A DNA stretch of 32,312 bases, taken from positions 1-32,312 of the forward strand of contig CAILTR010000090.1 of assembly GCA_903837175.1 (NCBI GenBank), in the 5' to 3' direction. Shown in pieces: positions 17,558 to 26,839 of this stretch (positions within the stretch are counted from its first letter, which is position 1; each line of letters starts with the position of its first letter). The DNA comes from an uncultured bacterium. Lineage in GTDB: Bacteria > Patescibacteriota > Minisyncoccia > Moranbacterales > GWC2-37-73. A program made the translations under genes and the position numbers. Under the pieces are notes generated by a model, which worked only from the letters and a program-made list of their open reading frames with translations, made no database searches and was not told where the DNA came from.

Positions 17558-18352
17558 TCACTGAAACCCGAAATGTTTCTTAACAATTGCGGTTTTAATC
17601 GCATTTGCTTGAACTTCGCTCATTAAATCAAATCGGAGCTCACCTTTCGAGTTGAACTGGAGATTCTGGAATGTACTGAATAGTGACCGGTTCGCCTGGT
17701 TGCGGTCTGTGAATCTTGCGATATTACCATCATCACGAACAAACAGAACGCTTCCGTCTACCTGATAGGTATACGAAAAATTGCGACCATTGATTTTGGC
17801 GACAAAACAGTCCGGCTGACTGGCATTAACTGTTGCCTCAATCACCTTTTCAGTTGTCTTTTCCGGCACCGCCTTTATATCCTTTTTGAGGAGCGAGACG
17901 ATAGCCACAACAGCCAAGGCCACAACAACTGTTATGCCAATAAGCAACCAGACAAGCATTCCGCCGAAAGATGACGGAACCGAATCAACTTTCGCACTCA
18001 ACTTTGCGAACTCACCTTTTTTACCAGTGAGGTTTTCATCGAGTGTGGCAACATTGTCATTTACGATGCGGATTGCATCGTTGACATCCGACTCACGTGC
18101 TGTTTTTTCCTCAGCTCTTTTCTTCTCCAAAGCAGTTGCCTGTCTGGAAAATTCAGCGCCGATTTGTTTTAGCGTCGGGCCTGCATACTTTGCAGGTGCC
18201 GGTGCGATAACGACCGGCTTGGTAGGCGTAGCGGATTTAGTTGCAGGAGTCTGAACCCCAGCAACCACCTGATCTCCTACTACCTCAAACGCCTGCGATG
18301 CAACTGGCATCGCAAACATCAAAGCAATTAAAAAACCTAAAAAACTTTTCAT
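17558..18352 (-). CDS. Secreted/membrane protein: signal peptide, coiled coil, one TM, soluble C-terminal domain
   Basis: MKSFLGFLIALMFAMPVASQAFE signal peptide; GGMLVWLLIGITVVVALAVVAIVSLL TM; SD GGAGGGAAAA-ATG. Confidence 0.75.
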   Translation of the reverse strand: MKSFLGFLIALMFAMPVASQAFEVVGDQVVAGVQTPATKSATPTKPVVIAPAPAKYAGPTLKQIGAEFSRQATALEKKRAEEKTARESDVNDAIRIVNDNVATLDENLTGKKGEFAKLSAKVDSVPSSFGGMLVWLLIGITVVVALAVVAIVSLLKKDIKAVPEKTTEKVIEATVNASQPDCFVAKINGRNFSYTYQVDGSVLFVRDDGNIARFTDRNQANRSLFSTFQNLQFNSKGELRFDLMSEVQANAIKTAIVKKHFGFQ

Positions 18353-18375
18353 TTTTCCCTCCAGGAAAGTTTTTT

Positions 18376-18407
18376 GGGTGAGCCTAATTTAATTAGAAGA
18401 CTCACCC
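18376..18407. repeat. Intercistronic stem-loop between the 418-aa and 264-aa genes
   Basis: GGGTGAG...CTAATTTAATTAG...CTCACCC nested inverted repeat just upstream of the downstream SD. Confidence 0.6.
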
Positions 18408-18424
18408 GTTGATAGAAACTAAAA

Positions 18425-19681
18425 TTACTTTTTCCTGCTGGCAGGAACAAAGTCGGAACCCCAGTGCTCGACTCCATACTTTTTCGCATGGACCTGAGCC
18501 TCGTGAGCCTTTCCTTGTGCCTGCAGGACTGTCGCCTGCAGAATTATCGCTCTTTTGTAGAGCTTTAAAGATTCGACTGCACGTTTCCCAACGCGCGTAT
18601 CCGAACCCTTTTCGTAATTCTTCAGGGCCCAATCCAGGTCTTTCTCAGCAGCTCTGAGATACTTTTGATCCCTTGTGCAGGCGTACAACTCAATGTTGCA
18701 CTCTGCACTTGGAACGCGATAACTCAGGTTGTCCGCACTAAAGAAATGACAACCCGCGATTTTTTGCTGCCACATCGCGAGGTCCGCAAAGACCTCACTC
18801 AAGTCGCCGCAATCGTTGCAAGGCTGCTTTTCAACAACTGGCCGAGGTCGTGCTTCAATATGCAACACCATATAAGCAACGCCTGCGCTGCCATATTTGA
18901 TGTTTTTCCCATTAGAAACCCCGCTACCCGCTCCAAGAACTGCGCCCAGATCACACCCCAGTAATTTGGATACTATTCCATTAAGCGAAAAACCGCTTGA
19001 ACCAGATAAAAATCTGGATTGGAATGATTGATCCATTTTCACGATGTGAGTGCTACCAAAGTGCATAGCATTTAGAGCCGTGTATGCCTGCAGATGAAGA
19101 GGTAAAACCGGGTGGTTTTTGTTGAACTCGGCATCGGGAATTAAAAACCCGGCCAATGTTGACTGGTTTACCATTTCAGGTCTGAATTCATCCGGACTCA
19201 TGACGGTCACTGAGCTTGTTGGAGAAAACCTTTTTACGATAATCGGATTTGGTTTAATCCGGTTACAGATTTCATCCCATTTTTCAGCACCATTGGTTTC
19301 CTGCATTACTGCAATCATGGTGTTGATTCCCTCGGTGGTCCAGGTGACTGAACCTGCCAAGTCGAGATTGAATTCTGTGTTCAAATGTCCGTAATCGCCA
19401 TATGCGACGGGTAAATTTCCTGGCTGGAAATTCTGCCCCATTGATGGTAGCTGCTGACGCTCAGTGTAATTGAGCGTTGAGCTGGCGTTGCCGCCTGTTG
19501 CCGTTGCATTGCCACCGGTAGCCGTCGACGTTGCCGTCGAAGTCGCGGTGACGTTGTTGGTATTGCTACTGGTGTTTTTATTAATAGTAATATCATCATT
19601 ATCTGCATGCGCAACGTTTGCAGTACCACACGCCAACAACAATACAGTCATCAGCGTCCCAATCATTTTAAGCGTTTTCAT
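18425..19681 (-). CDS. Secreted protein with N-terminal ATGGNA-repeat module and TPR-like C-terminal helices
   Basis: Signal peptide MKTLKMIGTLMTVLLLACGTANVAHA; DDITINKNTSSNTNNVTATSTATSTATGGNATATGGNA; C-terminal helical region AAEKDLDWALKNYEKGSDTRVGKRAVESLKLYKRAIILQATVLQAQGKAHEAQ. Confidence 0.75.
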   Translation of the reverse strand: MKTLKMIGTLMTVLLLACGTANVAHADNDDITINKNTSSNTNNVTATSTATSTATGGNATATGGNASSTLNYTERQQLPSMGQNFQPGNLPVAYGDYGHLNTEFNLDLAGSVTWTTEGINTMIAVMQETNGAEKWDEICNRIKPNPIIVKRFSPTSSVTVMSPDEFRPEMVNQSTLAGFLIPDAEFNKNHPVLPLHLQAYTALNAMHFGSTHIVKMDQSFQSRFLSGSSGFSLNGIVSKLLGCDLGAVLGAGSGVSNGKNIKYGSAGVAYMVLHIEARPRPVVEKQPCNDCGDLSEVFADLAMWQQKIAGCHFFSADNLSYRVPSAECNIELYACTRDQKYLRAAEKDLDWALKNYEKGSDTRVGKRAVESLKLYKRAIILQATVLQAQGKAHEAQVHAKKYGVEHWGSDFVPASRKK

Positions 19682-19858
19682 TATCTTCTCCGTTATGTAT
19701 TGTTGTTATTGTTGTTTTATTTAAAATCCTAATTCTGTTTTCAAAATTACTTATCTTATCTAAACTTTTTCGGCGTTCATTTCTTCTCCACTTTTTCATG
19801 AAATGAAACAAAGACGCCAATTCAAATCTAGATATAAACCCAATTTCCAGAACTATAT

Positions 19859-19887
19859 AGCGTAGCAGATAATTTCATTTTTGTCAA
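19859..19887 (-). promoter_or_regulatory. Sigma70-type promoter for the 418-aa/264-aa gene pair
   Basis: Minus strand TTGACA-(17 nt)-TACGCT with TGC immediately upstream of the -10. Confidence 0.65.
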
Positions 19888-19891
19888 TACC

Positions 19892-19963
19892 CCAGTCAGA
19901 TTTATAAACTGACGGGGTAAGCTATAGCCAAAATCAGCTTTGTAGAGCTGATTTTTGGGGGTA
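19892..19963. terminator. Two tandem stem-loops downstream of the sortase gene
   Basis: CCCCAGTCAG-ATTTATAAA-CTGACGGGG, then AAAATCAGCT-TTGTAG-AGCTGATTTT; each followed on plus by G(4-5)TAAG. Confidence 0.5.
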
Positions 19964-20014
19964 AGACATTTAATTTGGTAGATGTTAGATTTTAGAATAC
20001 TTTATTTTGTTATT

Positions 20015-20137
20015 GTGTCATTCCGAGTGCAGTGAATCCGACCATAGGGAGGAAGAACGCAATCGAGGAATCTGAGCCCAGATCTTTCGACTTCATTTCT
20101 CCCGCTTTGGGCGGGAGAAATTTCGCTCAAGATGACA
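20015..20137. repeat. Interspersed repeat TGTCATTCCGAG...CTCAAGATGACA with internal 10-bp stem hairpin
   Basis: Ends are inverted (TGTCAT...GATGACA); internal TTTCTCCCGC-TTTGG-GCGGGAGAAA flanked by TTC on both sides. Confidence 0.7.
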
Positions 20138-20165
20138 ATCTAAAATCTAATCCTCAATATTTTTT

Positions 20166-21023
20166 TTATTTCACCAATTCAGCTTTAACAATAAGTCTCT
20201 TTAAATTCGTTCCAATTGGCCAACAAGTCGTCAGGGTCAGCGTTGGGGTTGGGCTGTCGGCAAAGATCCTTTCGTCGTCAGGCGTAGTGGTAAATTTTTC
20301 GGTAATCTTATATTGATAATTAATAATCCGGCCGTTTTTTTGCACAGTCTTAACCGTTACTAAATCGCCGATTTGCAAATTGTTCAAGTCTTTAAAGATA
20401 TGGTTATATCCGCCCTTGGCCCAAATATAATTACTAGAATGTCCGGAAACAATCATATTTCCGACTTGCCCAGGAGCGGCCGTTTTCATAAAATGCGCTA
20501 GCCCATTTTCCAAGTCTTTGAGCATGTTAGCTTCCACGTCAGTCTTTGACCAAACCATTGGCGCGTCCACGCCAAGTTTTTCAATTTTAATGTAAACGGT
20601 CGTCATCGCCTCCCCTTTTGAATCTGGGTCATAACCGTTCGTAATTTCAGCTTTATCGGAAAAAATATCTCCATCAGTGTCAGCGTTGTTTGGATCGGTG
20701 CCATGAATATACTCGAGATAATTTGGCAAGCCATCGCGATCTGGGTCGCCATCATAAAGGTCTTTCCCCGTTAGCTTATTAATTTTAGCCCAAGCTTGAA
20801 AATCCGCGAGGCTAATTTTATCTTGTCCAGCTCTCTTTTGAAGTTCTTCATTATTTACAATTACGTCTTGCACTGCCTCAGGCGAAGTTGCTTCTCTTGG
20901 AGCGGGATGGATATCTAAAATATTAACGAAATAATAAGCGCCAAAAAACACAGCCAAAAAAAGGCTGGCTAGGAGCCCAACCTTTTTAAGTTGAAATTTT
21001 AAATTGTCAGATAAAAAAGACAT
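20166..21023 (-). CDS. Sortase with Ca-binding (thrombospondin type 3/dockerin-like) insert
   Basis: TM; DGDPDRDGLPNYLEYIHGTDPNNADTDGDIFSDKAEITNGYDPDS; catalytic VSGHSS (His), TLTTCWP (Cys), NLKRLIV (Arg). Confidence 0.9.
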   Translation of the reverse strand: MSFLSDNLKFQLKKVGLLASLFLAVFFGAYYFVNILDIHPAPREATSPEAVQDVIVNNEELQKRAGQDKISLADFQAWAKINKLTGKDLYDGDPDRDGLPNYLEYIHGTDPNNADTDGDIFSDKAEITNGYDPDSKGEAMTTVYIKIEKLGVDAPMVWSKTDVEANMLKDLENGLAHFMKTAAPGQVGNMIVSGHSSNYIWAKGGYNHIFKDLNNLQIGDLVTVKTVQKNGRIINYQYKITEKFTTTPDDERIFADSPTPTLTLTTCWPIGTNLKRLIVKAELVK

Positions 21024-21042
21024 TGTTTTAAAATTCAGGAAG

Positions 21043-21642
21043 TTATTTTGTCTTCACAAAATATTTTTTTACAAGCAGTCCAGCAGCAACAAGGGCAACG
21101 ACAACTAATGCGATAAGTCCAACCATTCCGCTTCCCGTAGCTGGCAAGCGTCGTTTGACAACAACTTTTTTGTGATTCTTATCGTAAGTATATTTTTTAT
21201 CATTATCTTTTTTATACTCTTTATCCTTTTTGTCTTCATCATGACTCTTATCAGTATCAACGGTTATTTTGGTTGATGATGAAGATTCTTGTTTTTGACT
21301 AACAGCTGTACTGGTTCCACTAGAAGCAATGGCACTACCGCCAGTAGCAGTTGCGCTACCTCCTGTAGCGGTTGTAGTTCCGCCTCCGGTTGTGTGTCCA
21401 CAGTTTGAACAATAGCCTCCACAACTTGAGCCTGAACATGACCCGCCACCAACAGTTGCGCTTCCACCCATAGCTATCGCATTGCCTCCTGTTGCGATTG
21501 CAGTCGAGGTTGCGCTAACGCTTACATTATTAACATTAGTACTAGAGTTACTATTTCGAATTACAATGTCAGCCGAAGCGGTTTTCACTGAAAACAGCAT
21601 AGTTACCAACATAATTACTAGCACGGCGATTTTCTTGTTCAT
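21043..21642 (-). CDS. LPXTG-anchored surface protein, sortase substrate
   Basis: Signal peptide; ATGGNA-type repeats; Cys-rich CSGSSCGGYCSNCGH; C-terminal RRLPATGSG + hydrophobic segment + KKYFVKTK. Sortase starts 19 nt downstream. Confidence 0.88.
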   Translation of the reverse strand: MNKKIAVLVIMLVTMLFSVKTASADIVIRNSNSSTNVNNVSVSATSTAIATGGNAIAMGGSATVGGGSCSGSSCGGYCSNCGHTTGGGTTTATGGSATATGGSAIASSGTSTAVSQKQESSSSTKITVDTDKSHDEDKKDKEYKKDNDKKYTYDKNHKKVVVKRRLPATGSGMVGLIALVVVALVAAGLLVKKYFVKTK

Positions 21643-21697
21643 ATAATTATAGTTTCTTAAAAAATTGATTACTTAAGCCCTTTCTCAAGGATTTTAC

Positions 21698-21726
21698 AGG
21701 CTAGCACAGAAGTGATTTCTTGTCAA
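21698..21726 (-). promoter_or_regulatory. Sigma70-type promoter for the LPXTG-sortase operon
   Basis: Minus strand TTGACA-(17 nt)-TAGCCT with TGC upstream of the -10. Confidence 0.6.
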
Positions 21727-21762
21727 GACGAGGGGAGCTTCGAAAGTTCTCCATTTGTAAGG

Positions 21763-22932
21763 CTATAATTGCAAAGAAAGTTTAATTTCAACTCCAGCTC
21801 TATCGATGGTCAGCTCAACGCGGTCCCCTTTTTTAAACTGGTTAATTAAATTTGAAAGTGGATTGTCTAAATTAACATCCTTATCATTTACCATCGTCAC
21901 GATATCATTAATTCTGAGTCCCGCTTTTTCAGCTGGCGAACCAGCCAGGATGGCAAGCCCTTGTTTTCCTGAAGGAGAAAAAATGAGCGCCCCACGGTCA
22001 CGTTTCAAATCATGCGCCAAGGCATACTCTTTTGAAATTGAAACGTAGTAAGCGCCTAGGGTTGGCCGCCCTTCAAATTTTCCGTCGCTGGCAAAGGCCA
22101 TGGACTTGCGAATTTCACTAGCAGGAATTTCAAAAAAATGCTCTTTGCTGTCCATAATAACTTTCCCAACCAGCCCAATCAATTCGCCGTTATAATTAAT
22201 AACTGGCCCGCCTAAATATTGCGCCTGATTATCAAAATCCATTTCCAAAACGCCCTCATATTTTTCAGTTGAGGCCAAGGCTAGTCCATTTAAATTGAAA
22301 GTTTTATTTAAATTACTTAAAAGACCAGCAGCGTAGCGGTTTTGGTATTCTCCAAAAGCATTGCCGATAGCTACTAATTTTTTCCCTGGTTGAACGGCCA
22401 GCGAATCGCCAAAAGAAATCGCGGTTAAATTTGGGGCACTAACTTTTAGATAAGCTAGGTCAGTAAAACTGTCGATACCTAGGAGGGTCGCGTCGTAGTA
22501 GCTTCCGTCATACAAGAAAACTTTATAGGTCGCATCTTTTTCAATAATGGCTCCACGATAAGTAACAATGGTGCCGTCGCTAGTCACGACCACACCTGTG
22601 CCAGCCTTATCCGTTTTTCTAAGAAGTTTCGTAAGGGGATCTTTTTGTGAACCTAATGAAAGAATGTTAACGGTGGCGTTAGAAGCTTGCGAAGAAATTT
22701 CACTGACCGATTCACCGTCTTTAATCGTTACTTGCTCAGTGGTTCTAATTACAGTCACATTCTCGGCCGTATGCTTTAAGAAATCAAATTTAGAAAGATA
22801 ACGATTAGTTCGAATAAACGGCAAGACTTTTTGATCAAAATAGACCCCGCCAACCCCGCCAATGACAAAGATAGTTAAGCCAATCAAGGCGAACTTTAAA
22901 ACTTTTCTGAACTTAATTTGGCTGATTTTCAT
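21763..22932 (-). CDS. HtrA/DegP-like trypsin-fold protein with PDZ domain, predicted protease-inactive
   Basis: N-terminal TM; AGTGVVVTSDGTIVTYRGAI, DSFTDLAYLKV, AIGNAFGEY, QYLGGPVINYNGELIGLV; PDZ AGSPAEKAGLRINDIVTMVNDKDV. Confidence 0.85.
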   Translation of the reverse strand: MKISQIKFRKVLKFALIGLTIFVIGGVGGVYFDQKVLPFIRTNRYLSKFDFLKHTAENVTVIRTTEQVTIKDGESVSEISSQASNATVNILSLGSQKDPLTKLLRKTDKAGTGVVVTSDGTIVTYRGAIIEKDATYKVFLYDGSYYDATLLGIDSFTDLAYLKVSAPNLTAISFGDSLAVQPGKKLVAIGNAFGEYQNRYAAGLLSNLNKTFNLNGLALASTEKYEGVLEMDFDNQAQYLGGPVINYNGELIGLVGKVIMDSKEHFFEIPASEIRKSMAFASDGKFEGRPTLGAYYVSISKEYALAHDLKRDRGALIFSPSGKQGLAILAGSPAEKAGLRINDIVTMVNDKDVNLDNPLSNLINQFKKGDRVELTIDRAGVEIKLSLQL

Positions 22933-22966
22933 AGGGTTTCTTAAAAGCTAAAAGGATTAATAATAA

Positions 22967-23743
22967 TTAAACCGCTGGGAGCCAGCGCGTACTGGAAAGC
23001 ACAATCGCAATAATAACGCCCAAGAAAACCATATTAGCAACAATTCGTCTTTTTGACAATTTTTGCAGAAAATGACATTGAATAATATCCCAAAAAACAA
23101 AGTAAAAAATCAGCCCGCAGACGCTCGTAGTTAGGTAACCAAAAGGCCAAAAATTAAGGACCCAAACCATTTCCGCCATAATAAGGCCCAAAATGACGCT
23201 ATAATTTAAGACCGCCCGCTTATTGTTATTAATTAAAAAGAAAAACTGAAAACCAATCGCAATAGTTATCAGCATAATAGCCAACATAAAAAACCACAAG
23301 CTAATTGCAAAGTTCAAATAAAGCCCATACGCCACGCTATACATTAAAAAGATTGTCGCTACGTTGCCCGCGCTTAAAATTCCCAGCGCTGTTTGATCTT
23401 TTTGGCAACTACGCAAGCGATAAAGCGCGAGATGGATAAAATAATAAACAAAAGCACAAAGAATGATAAAGAAATGTTGCTGCCAATGAGAAGCGATAAA
23501 ATAGAGCAGTCCAAAAGAACCAAGCACGAAAAAAATTGGCACCGCAGTCATAATTAAACTCTTGGCTATTTTCCTAGCAACTTGAAAAAAATAAAAGAAG
23601 AAACCCAAGAAAATCAAACTTATAAAAAAGTTTCCCTTATCAGATAAGGCGCCTAATTGAGCGCTAATAAGATCGGTTGAAATAAATTCCAAAATTCCGA
23701 GAAAGATAAGACTATATAAAAATATCTTGGCGTGAAAAAACAT
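22967..23743 (-). CDS. Polytopic membrane protein of unknown function
   Basis: 258 aa, hydrophobic throughout with about 7-8 TM-like segments. Confidence 0.75.
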   Translation of the reverse strand: MFFHAKIFLYSLIFLGILEFISTDLISAQLGALSDKGNFFISLIFLGFFFYFFQVARKIAKSLIMTAVPIFFVLGSFGLLYFIASHWQQHFFIILCAFVYYFIHLALYRLRSCQKDQTALGILSAGNVATIFLMYSVAYGLYLNFAISLWFFMLAIMLITIAIGFQFFFLINNNKRAVLNYSVILGLIMAEMVWVLNFWPFGYLTTSVCGLIFYFVFWDIIQCHFLQKLSKRRIVANMVFLGVIIAIVLSSTRWLPAV

Positions 23744-23830
23744 TTTTTTATTTTTAATTTTAAACTCAAATAAAATATACTAGCTTAGTAATATTTTCGC
23801 AGTGAAAATCCCCAACTTAGTTTCTGTGTG

Positions 23831-26446
23831 CTATTTACTTAAAACAATCTTCTCTTTTTCAAGTTGAACCTTAACTGTATCTCCACTGTCGATTTTCTTT
23901 TCAATTATCTCTAGCGCCAGTTCGTCCAGAATTTCATTTTGGATTACTCTTTTTAGCGGTCTAGCCCCATAAACGACGTCGAAACCCTTGTTCGAAATAT
24001 ATTCTTTAACCTCTTTGGAAATTTTTAATTTAATATTTTTCTCAGTTAAGCGCTTTTGTACAATTTCCAGCTGCAGTTCAACGATCTTTTCTAAAACTTT
24101 TTTGCCAAGCGGATGAAAAATAATGAGCTCATCAATCCGATTTAAAAACTCCGGCTTAAACTGCTCCTTCAAACTAGCTTGAACCTTACTTCGCATTTCA
24201 GTTTCGCTATTTCCATCCTCACTACGCTCACCCTGGAAACCAAAACCCTGCGCTCTATATATTATATCAGAACCAACATTGGATGTCATCACAATAACCG
24301 TGTTTTTAAAATTGACTTCGCGACCCTTTGCGTCAGTTAGGCGTCCATCATCTAAAATTTGGAGTAAAATATTAAAAACTTGCGGATGAGCTTTTTCAAT
24401 TTCATCGAATAAGATTACGCTATAGGGTCGTCGGCGAACAATTTCAGTTAGTTGACCACCTTCTTCATAGCCAACGTAACCTGGAGGCGAACCAGTTAGT
24501 TTAGCGGTTGAATGTGATTCCATGTACTCACTCATATCTAAACGGATTAGCGCTTTTGGATCATTAAAGAGAAATTCGGCCAGCGTTTTAGCTAATTGCG
24601 TTTTCCCAACCCCAGTTGGCCCTAGAAAAATAAAAGAACCGATCGGTCGGTTTTCTTCTGAAATCCCCGCTCGCGAGCGACGAATAGCGTTAGAAACTGA
24701 TTTAATCGCTTCATCTTGACCAATCACGCCTTTGGCCAATTCCTTTTCCATATAAGCTAATTTTTCTACCTCACCAGCTAACATTTTTGAAACTGGAATT
24801 CCTGTCCAGCGCGACACGATTTGGGCAATATCTTCGGCCGTAATTTCCTCCTTTAATAAAGAGCCTTCGCGCTGAATTTTCCCAAGTTTTTTTTCTTCCT
24901 CTGTAATCTTTTTTTCTAAAAGCGGAATTTTGCCATAGCGAATTTCAGCCACTTGATCGAGTTGCCCTTTTCTTTCAGCTAGTTCGGCTTGGGATTTAAG
25001 TTTATCAATTTCTTTTTTGTGTTGCCGGCTCGCCATAATCAAACCTTTTTCCGTTTGCCATTGTAACATTAAACTATTTGCGCGCTCTTTTAATTCCGCC
25101 AGTTGCTTATTAAGGTGCAAAATCTTGCGGCGACTGTCTTTATTTTTATCGCGCTGGATCGCTTTTTTCTCAATTTCAAATTGACGAATTTTTCGTTGCA
25201 TTTGATCAAGCTCAATTGGCATCGAATCAATTTGCATCCGTAGCGCTGAGGAAGCTTCATCAATTAAATCAACGGCTTTATCCGGTAAAAATCGATCCGT
25301 AATATAACGACTAGATAATTTTACGGCAGCCTCAATGGCATCATCGGTAATTTTTATACCATGGTGAAGCTCATAGCGTTCTTTAATCCCCCGCAAAATC
25401 GCGATTGAATCTTCTAGCGATGGCTGCGAAACAAGGATAGGTTGAAAGCGTCTTTCTAGGGCAGCATCTTTTTCGATATAGCGCTGGTACTCTTTAATGG
25501 TCGTGGCGCCAATGGTTTTTAATTTCCCTCGTGCCAAGGCCGGCTTGAGCATATTAGAAGCATCCAGCGACCCTTCCGTAGCTCCCGCGCCAACAAGGGT
25601 ATGCAGTTCATCAATAAATAAAATATATTTTCCCGCCGCACTTTCAGTTTCTTTTAAGATAGCTTTCAAGCGGTCTTCGAACTCGCCTCTGAATTTTGCG
25701 CCAGCCAGCATCGCGCCTAGGTCGAGCGAAATAAGTTCCTTATCCTTCAGCGTCTCTGGGACATCGCCCGAAACGATTCGTTGCGCCAAGCCTTCCACGA
25801 TAGCGGTCTTTCCAGTCCCCGCTTCGCCAATTAAAACTGGATTATTTTTAGTCCGCCGACTTAAAACTTGCATTACTCTTCTAATTTCTTCATCTCGACC
25901 AATTACCGGATCAAGTTTATCCAGTAGCGCCAATTTCGTCAGATTAATCGTATAACGCTCAATCACCTGGAATTTATTTTCCGGCTCAGGCGAATCAACG
26001 CGTTGATTACCGCGAACTTCAGATAAAATTTTCAGTACTTCCTCATAATTAATTGCATTGGCTACCAACATTTTTTCGGCGGGAGATTCAACAGCCAGCA
26101 GCGCCAGCAAGAGATGTTCCGTAGAAATAAAATCATCATTGATATTTTCCATTTCATCCTCTGCTTGTTCAAGCACCTGCATTAACATTGGCGTAATGAA
26201 AATCTGCCCTAAAACTCCCGTCGTGGCTTTCGGATATTTTTCAGCTTCAGCCAAGGCTTGCCCTTTAATTTTTTCAAGCTCAGCTCCAATTTTCTTCAAA
26301 ATTGTCGGCACAATCGAACCCTTTTGAGAAATTAAACAATTCAGCAGATGAAAAACATCCACTTGTTGTTGGCCCAGGGAGAGCGCCAATTCCTGAGATT
26401 TCCGTAGTGCTTCCTGGCTTTTAGTTGTAAGTTTGCTGATATCCAT
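23831..26446 (-). CDS. clpB: ATP-dependent chaperone ClpB
   Basis: Clp N-domain; Walker A GEAGTGKT and GPTGVGKT; full coiled-coil M-domain; C-terminal [12 protein letters not shown]; 871 aa. Confidence 0.93.
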   Translation of the reverse strand: MDISKLTTKSQEALRKSQELALSLGQQQVDVFHLLNCLISQKGSIVPTILKKIGAELEKIKGQALAEAEKYPKATTGVLGQIFITPMLMQVLEQAEDEMENINDDFISTEHLLLALLAVESPAEKMLVANAINYEEVLKILSEVRGNQRVDSPEPENKFQVIERYTINLTKLALLDKLDPVIGRDEEIRRVMQVLSRRTKNNPVLIGEAGTGKTAIVEGLAQRIVSGDVPETLKDKELISLDLGAMLAGAKFRGEFEDRLKAILKETESAAGKYILFIDELHTLVGAGATEGSLDASNMLKPALARGKLKTIGATTIKEYQRYIEKDAALERRFQPILVSQPSLEDSIAILRGIKERYELHHGIKITDDAIEAAVKLSSRYITDRFLPDKAVDLIDEASSALRMQIDSMPIELDQMQRKIRQFEIEKKAIQRDKNKDSRRKILHLNKQLAELKERANSLMLQWQTEKGLIMASRQHKKEIDKLKSQAELAERKGQLDQVAEIRYGKIPLLEKKITEEEKKLGKIQREGSLLKEEITAEDIAQIVSRWTGIPVSKMLAGEVEKLAYMEKELAKGVIGQDEAIKSVSNAIRRSRAGISEENRPIGSFIFLGPTGVGKTQLAKTLAEFLFNDPKALIRLDMSEYMESHSTAKLTGSPPGYVGYEEGGQLTEIVRRRPYSVILFDEIEKAHPQVFNILLQILDDGRLTDAKGREVNFKNTVIVMTSNVGSDIIYRAQGFGFQGERSEDGNSETEMRSKVQASLKEQFKPEFLNRIDELIIFHPLGKKVLEKIVELQLEIVQKRLTEKNIKLKISKEVKEYISNKGFDVVYGARPLKRVIQNEILDELALEIIEKKIDSGDTVKVQLEKEKIVLSK

Positions 26447-26506
26447 ACTCTTTATGTTGTTACCAATTTACTGCTTTTTTCATTATAACCACAAGAAGAT
26501 TTTAAT

Positions 26507-26650
26507 TCAAGCAAAGCGGTCTAATGAAAACATTCCCTCTGGCGCAAGAAATTTCAACTGGGTAGTACTACTAACCACTCTATTTTTCTCATCCCACGCA
26601 GCCCGAACTTCCCGATCATTAAAAAAGCGAATTGATATTTTATTATTCAT
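26507..26650 (-). pseudogene. Relic of a BRO-N/DinD-like (phage-antirepressor-type) protein with internal deletion
   Basis: Minus translation MNNKISIRFFNDREVRAAWDEKNRVVSSTTQLKFLAPEGMFSLDRFA*. IRFFNDREVRA.WDE is the recognisable BRO-N-type start; QLKFLAPEG resembles a later segment of the same family, with the intervening region missing. Confidence 0.6.
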
Positions 26651-26744
26651 ATTGTTTGAAAGTTAATAATTTGTTTCGATAAAATTCATAATAATATCTC
26701 CTTGCTTCTAGTGCTACGAAATTGTTGTAAACTAGACAAGTTTT

Positions 26745-26814
26745 CATACTCTATTGTGCCTTATTTTTTTACCTTCCACAATTTTTATTTCTTCCTCCGT
26801 CAAACCATAAAGTC
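26745..26814 (-). pseudogene. Relic C-terminus of a restriction/methylase-type enzyme
   Basis: Minus translation LYGLTEEEIKIVEGKK immediately after an in-frame stop; [LV]YxLYGLTEEEI.IVEG is a common C-terminal ending of Eco57I/TaqI-like RM proteins. Confidence 0.45.
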
Positions 26815-26839
26815 AAAAACTTTCCTCATTCAATTTTAA

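Noticed and set aside
19425-19445. LPSMGQ in the 418-aa protein as a sortase signal
   Set aside because: It lies near the N-terminus with no following hydrophobic segment and basic tail; not a sorting signal.
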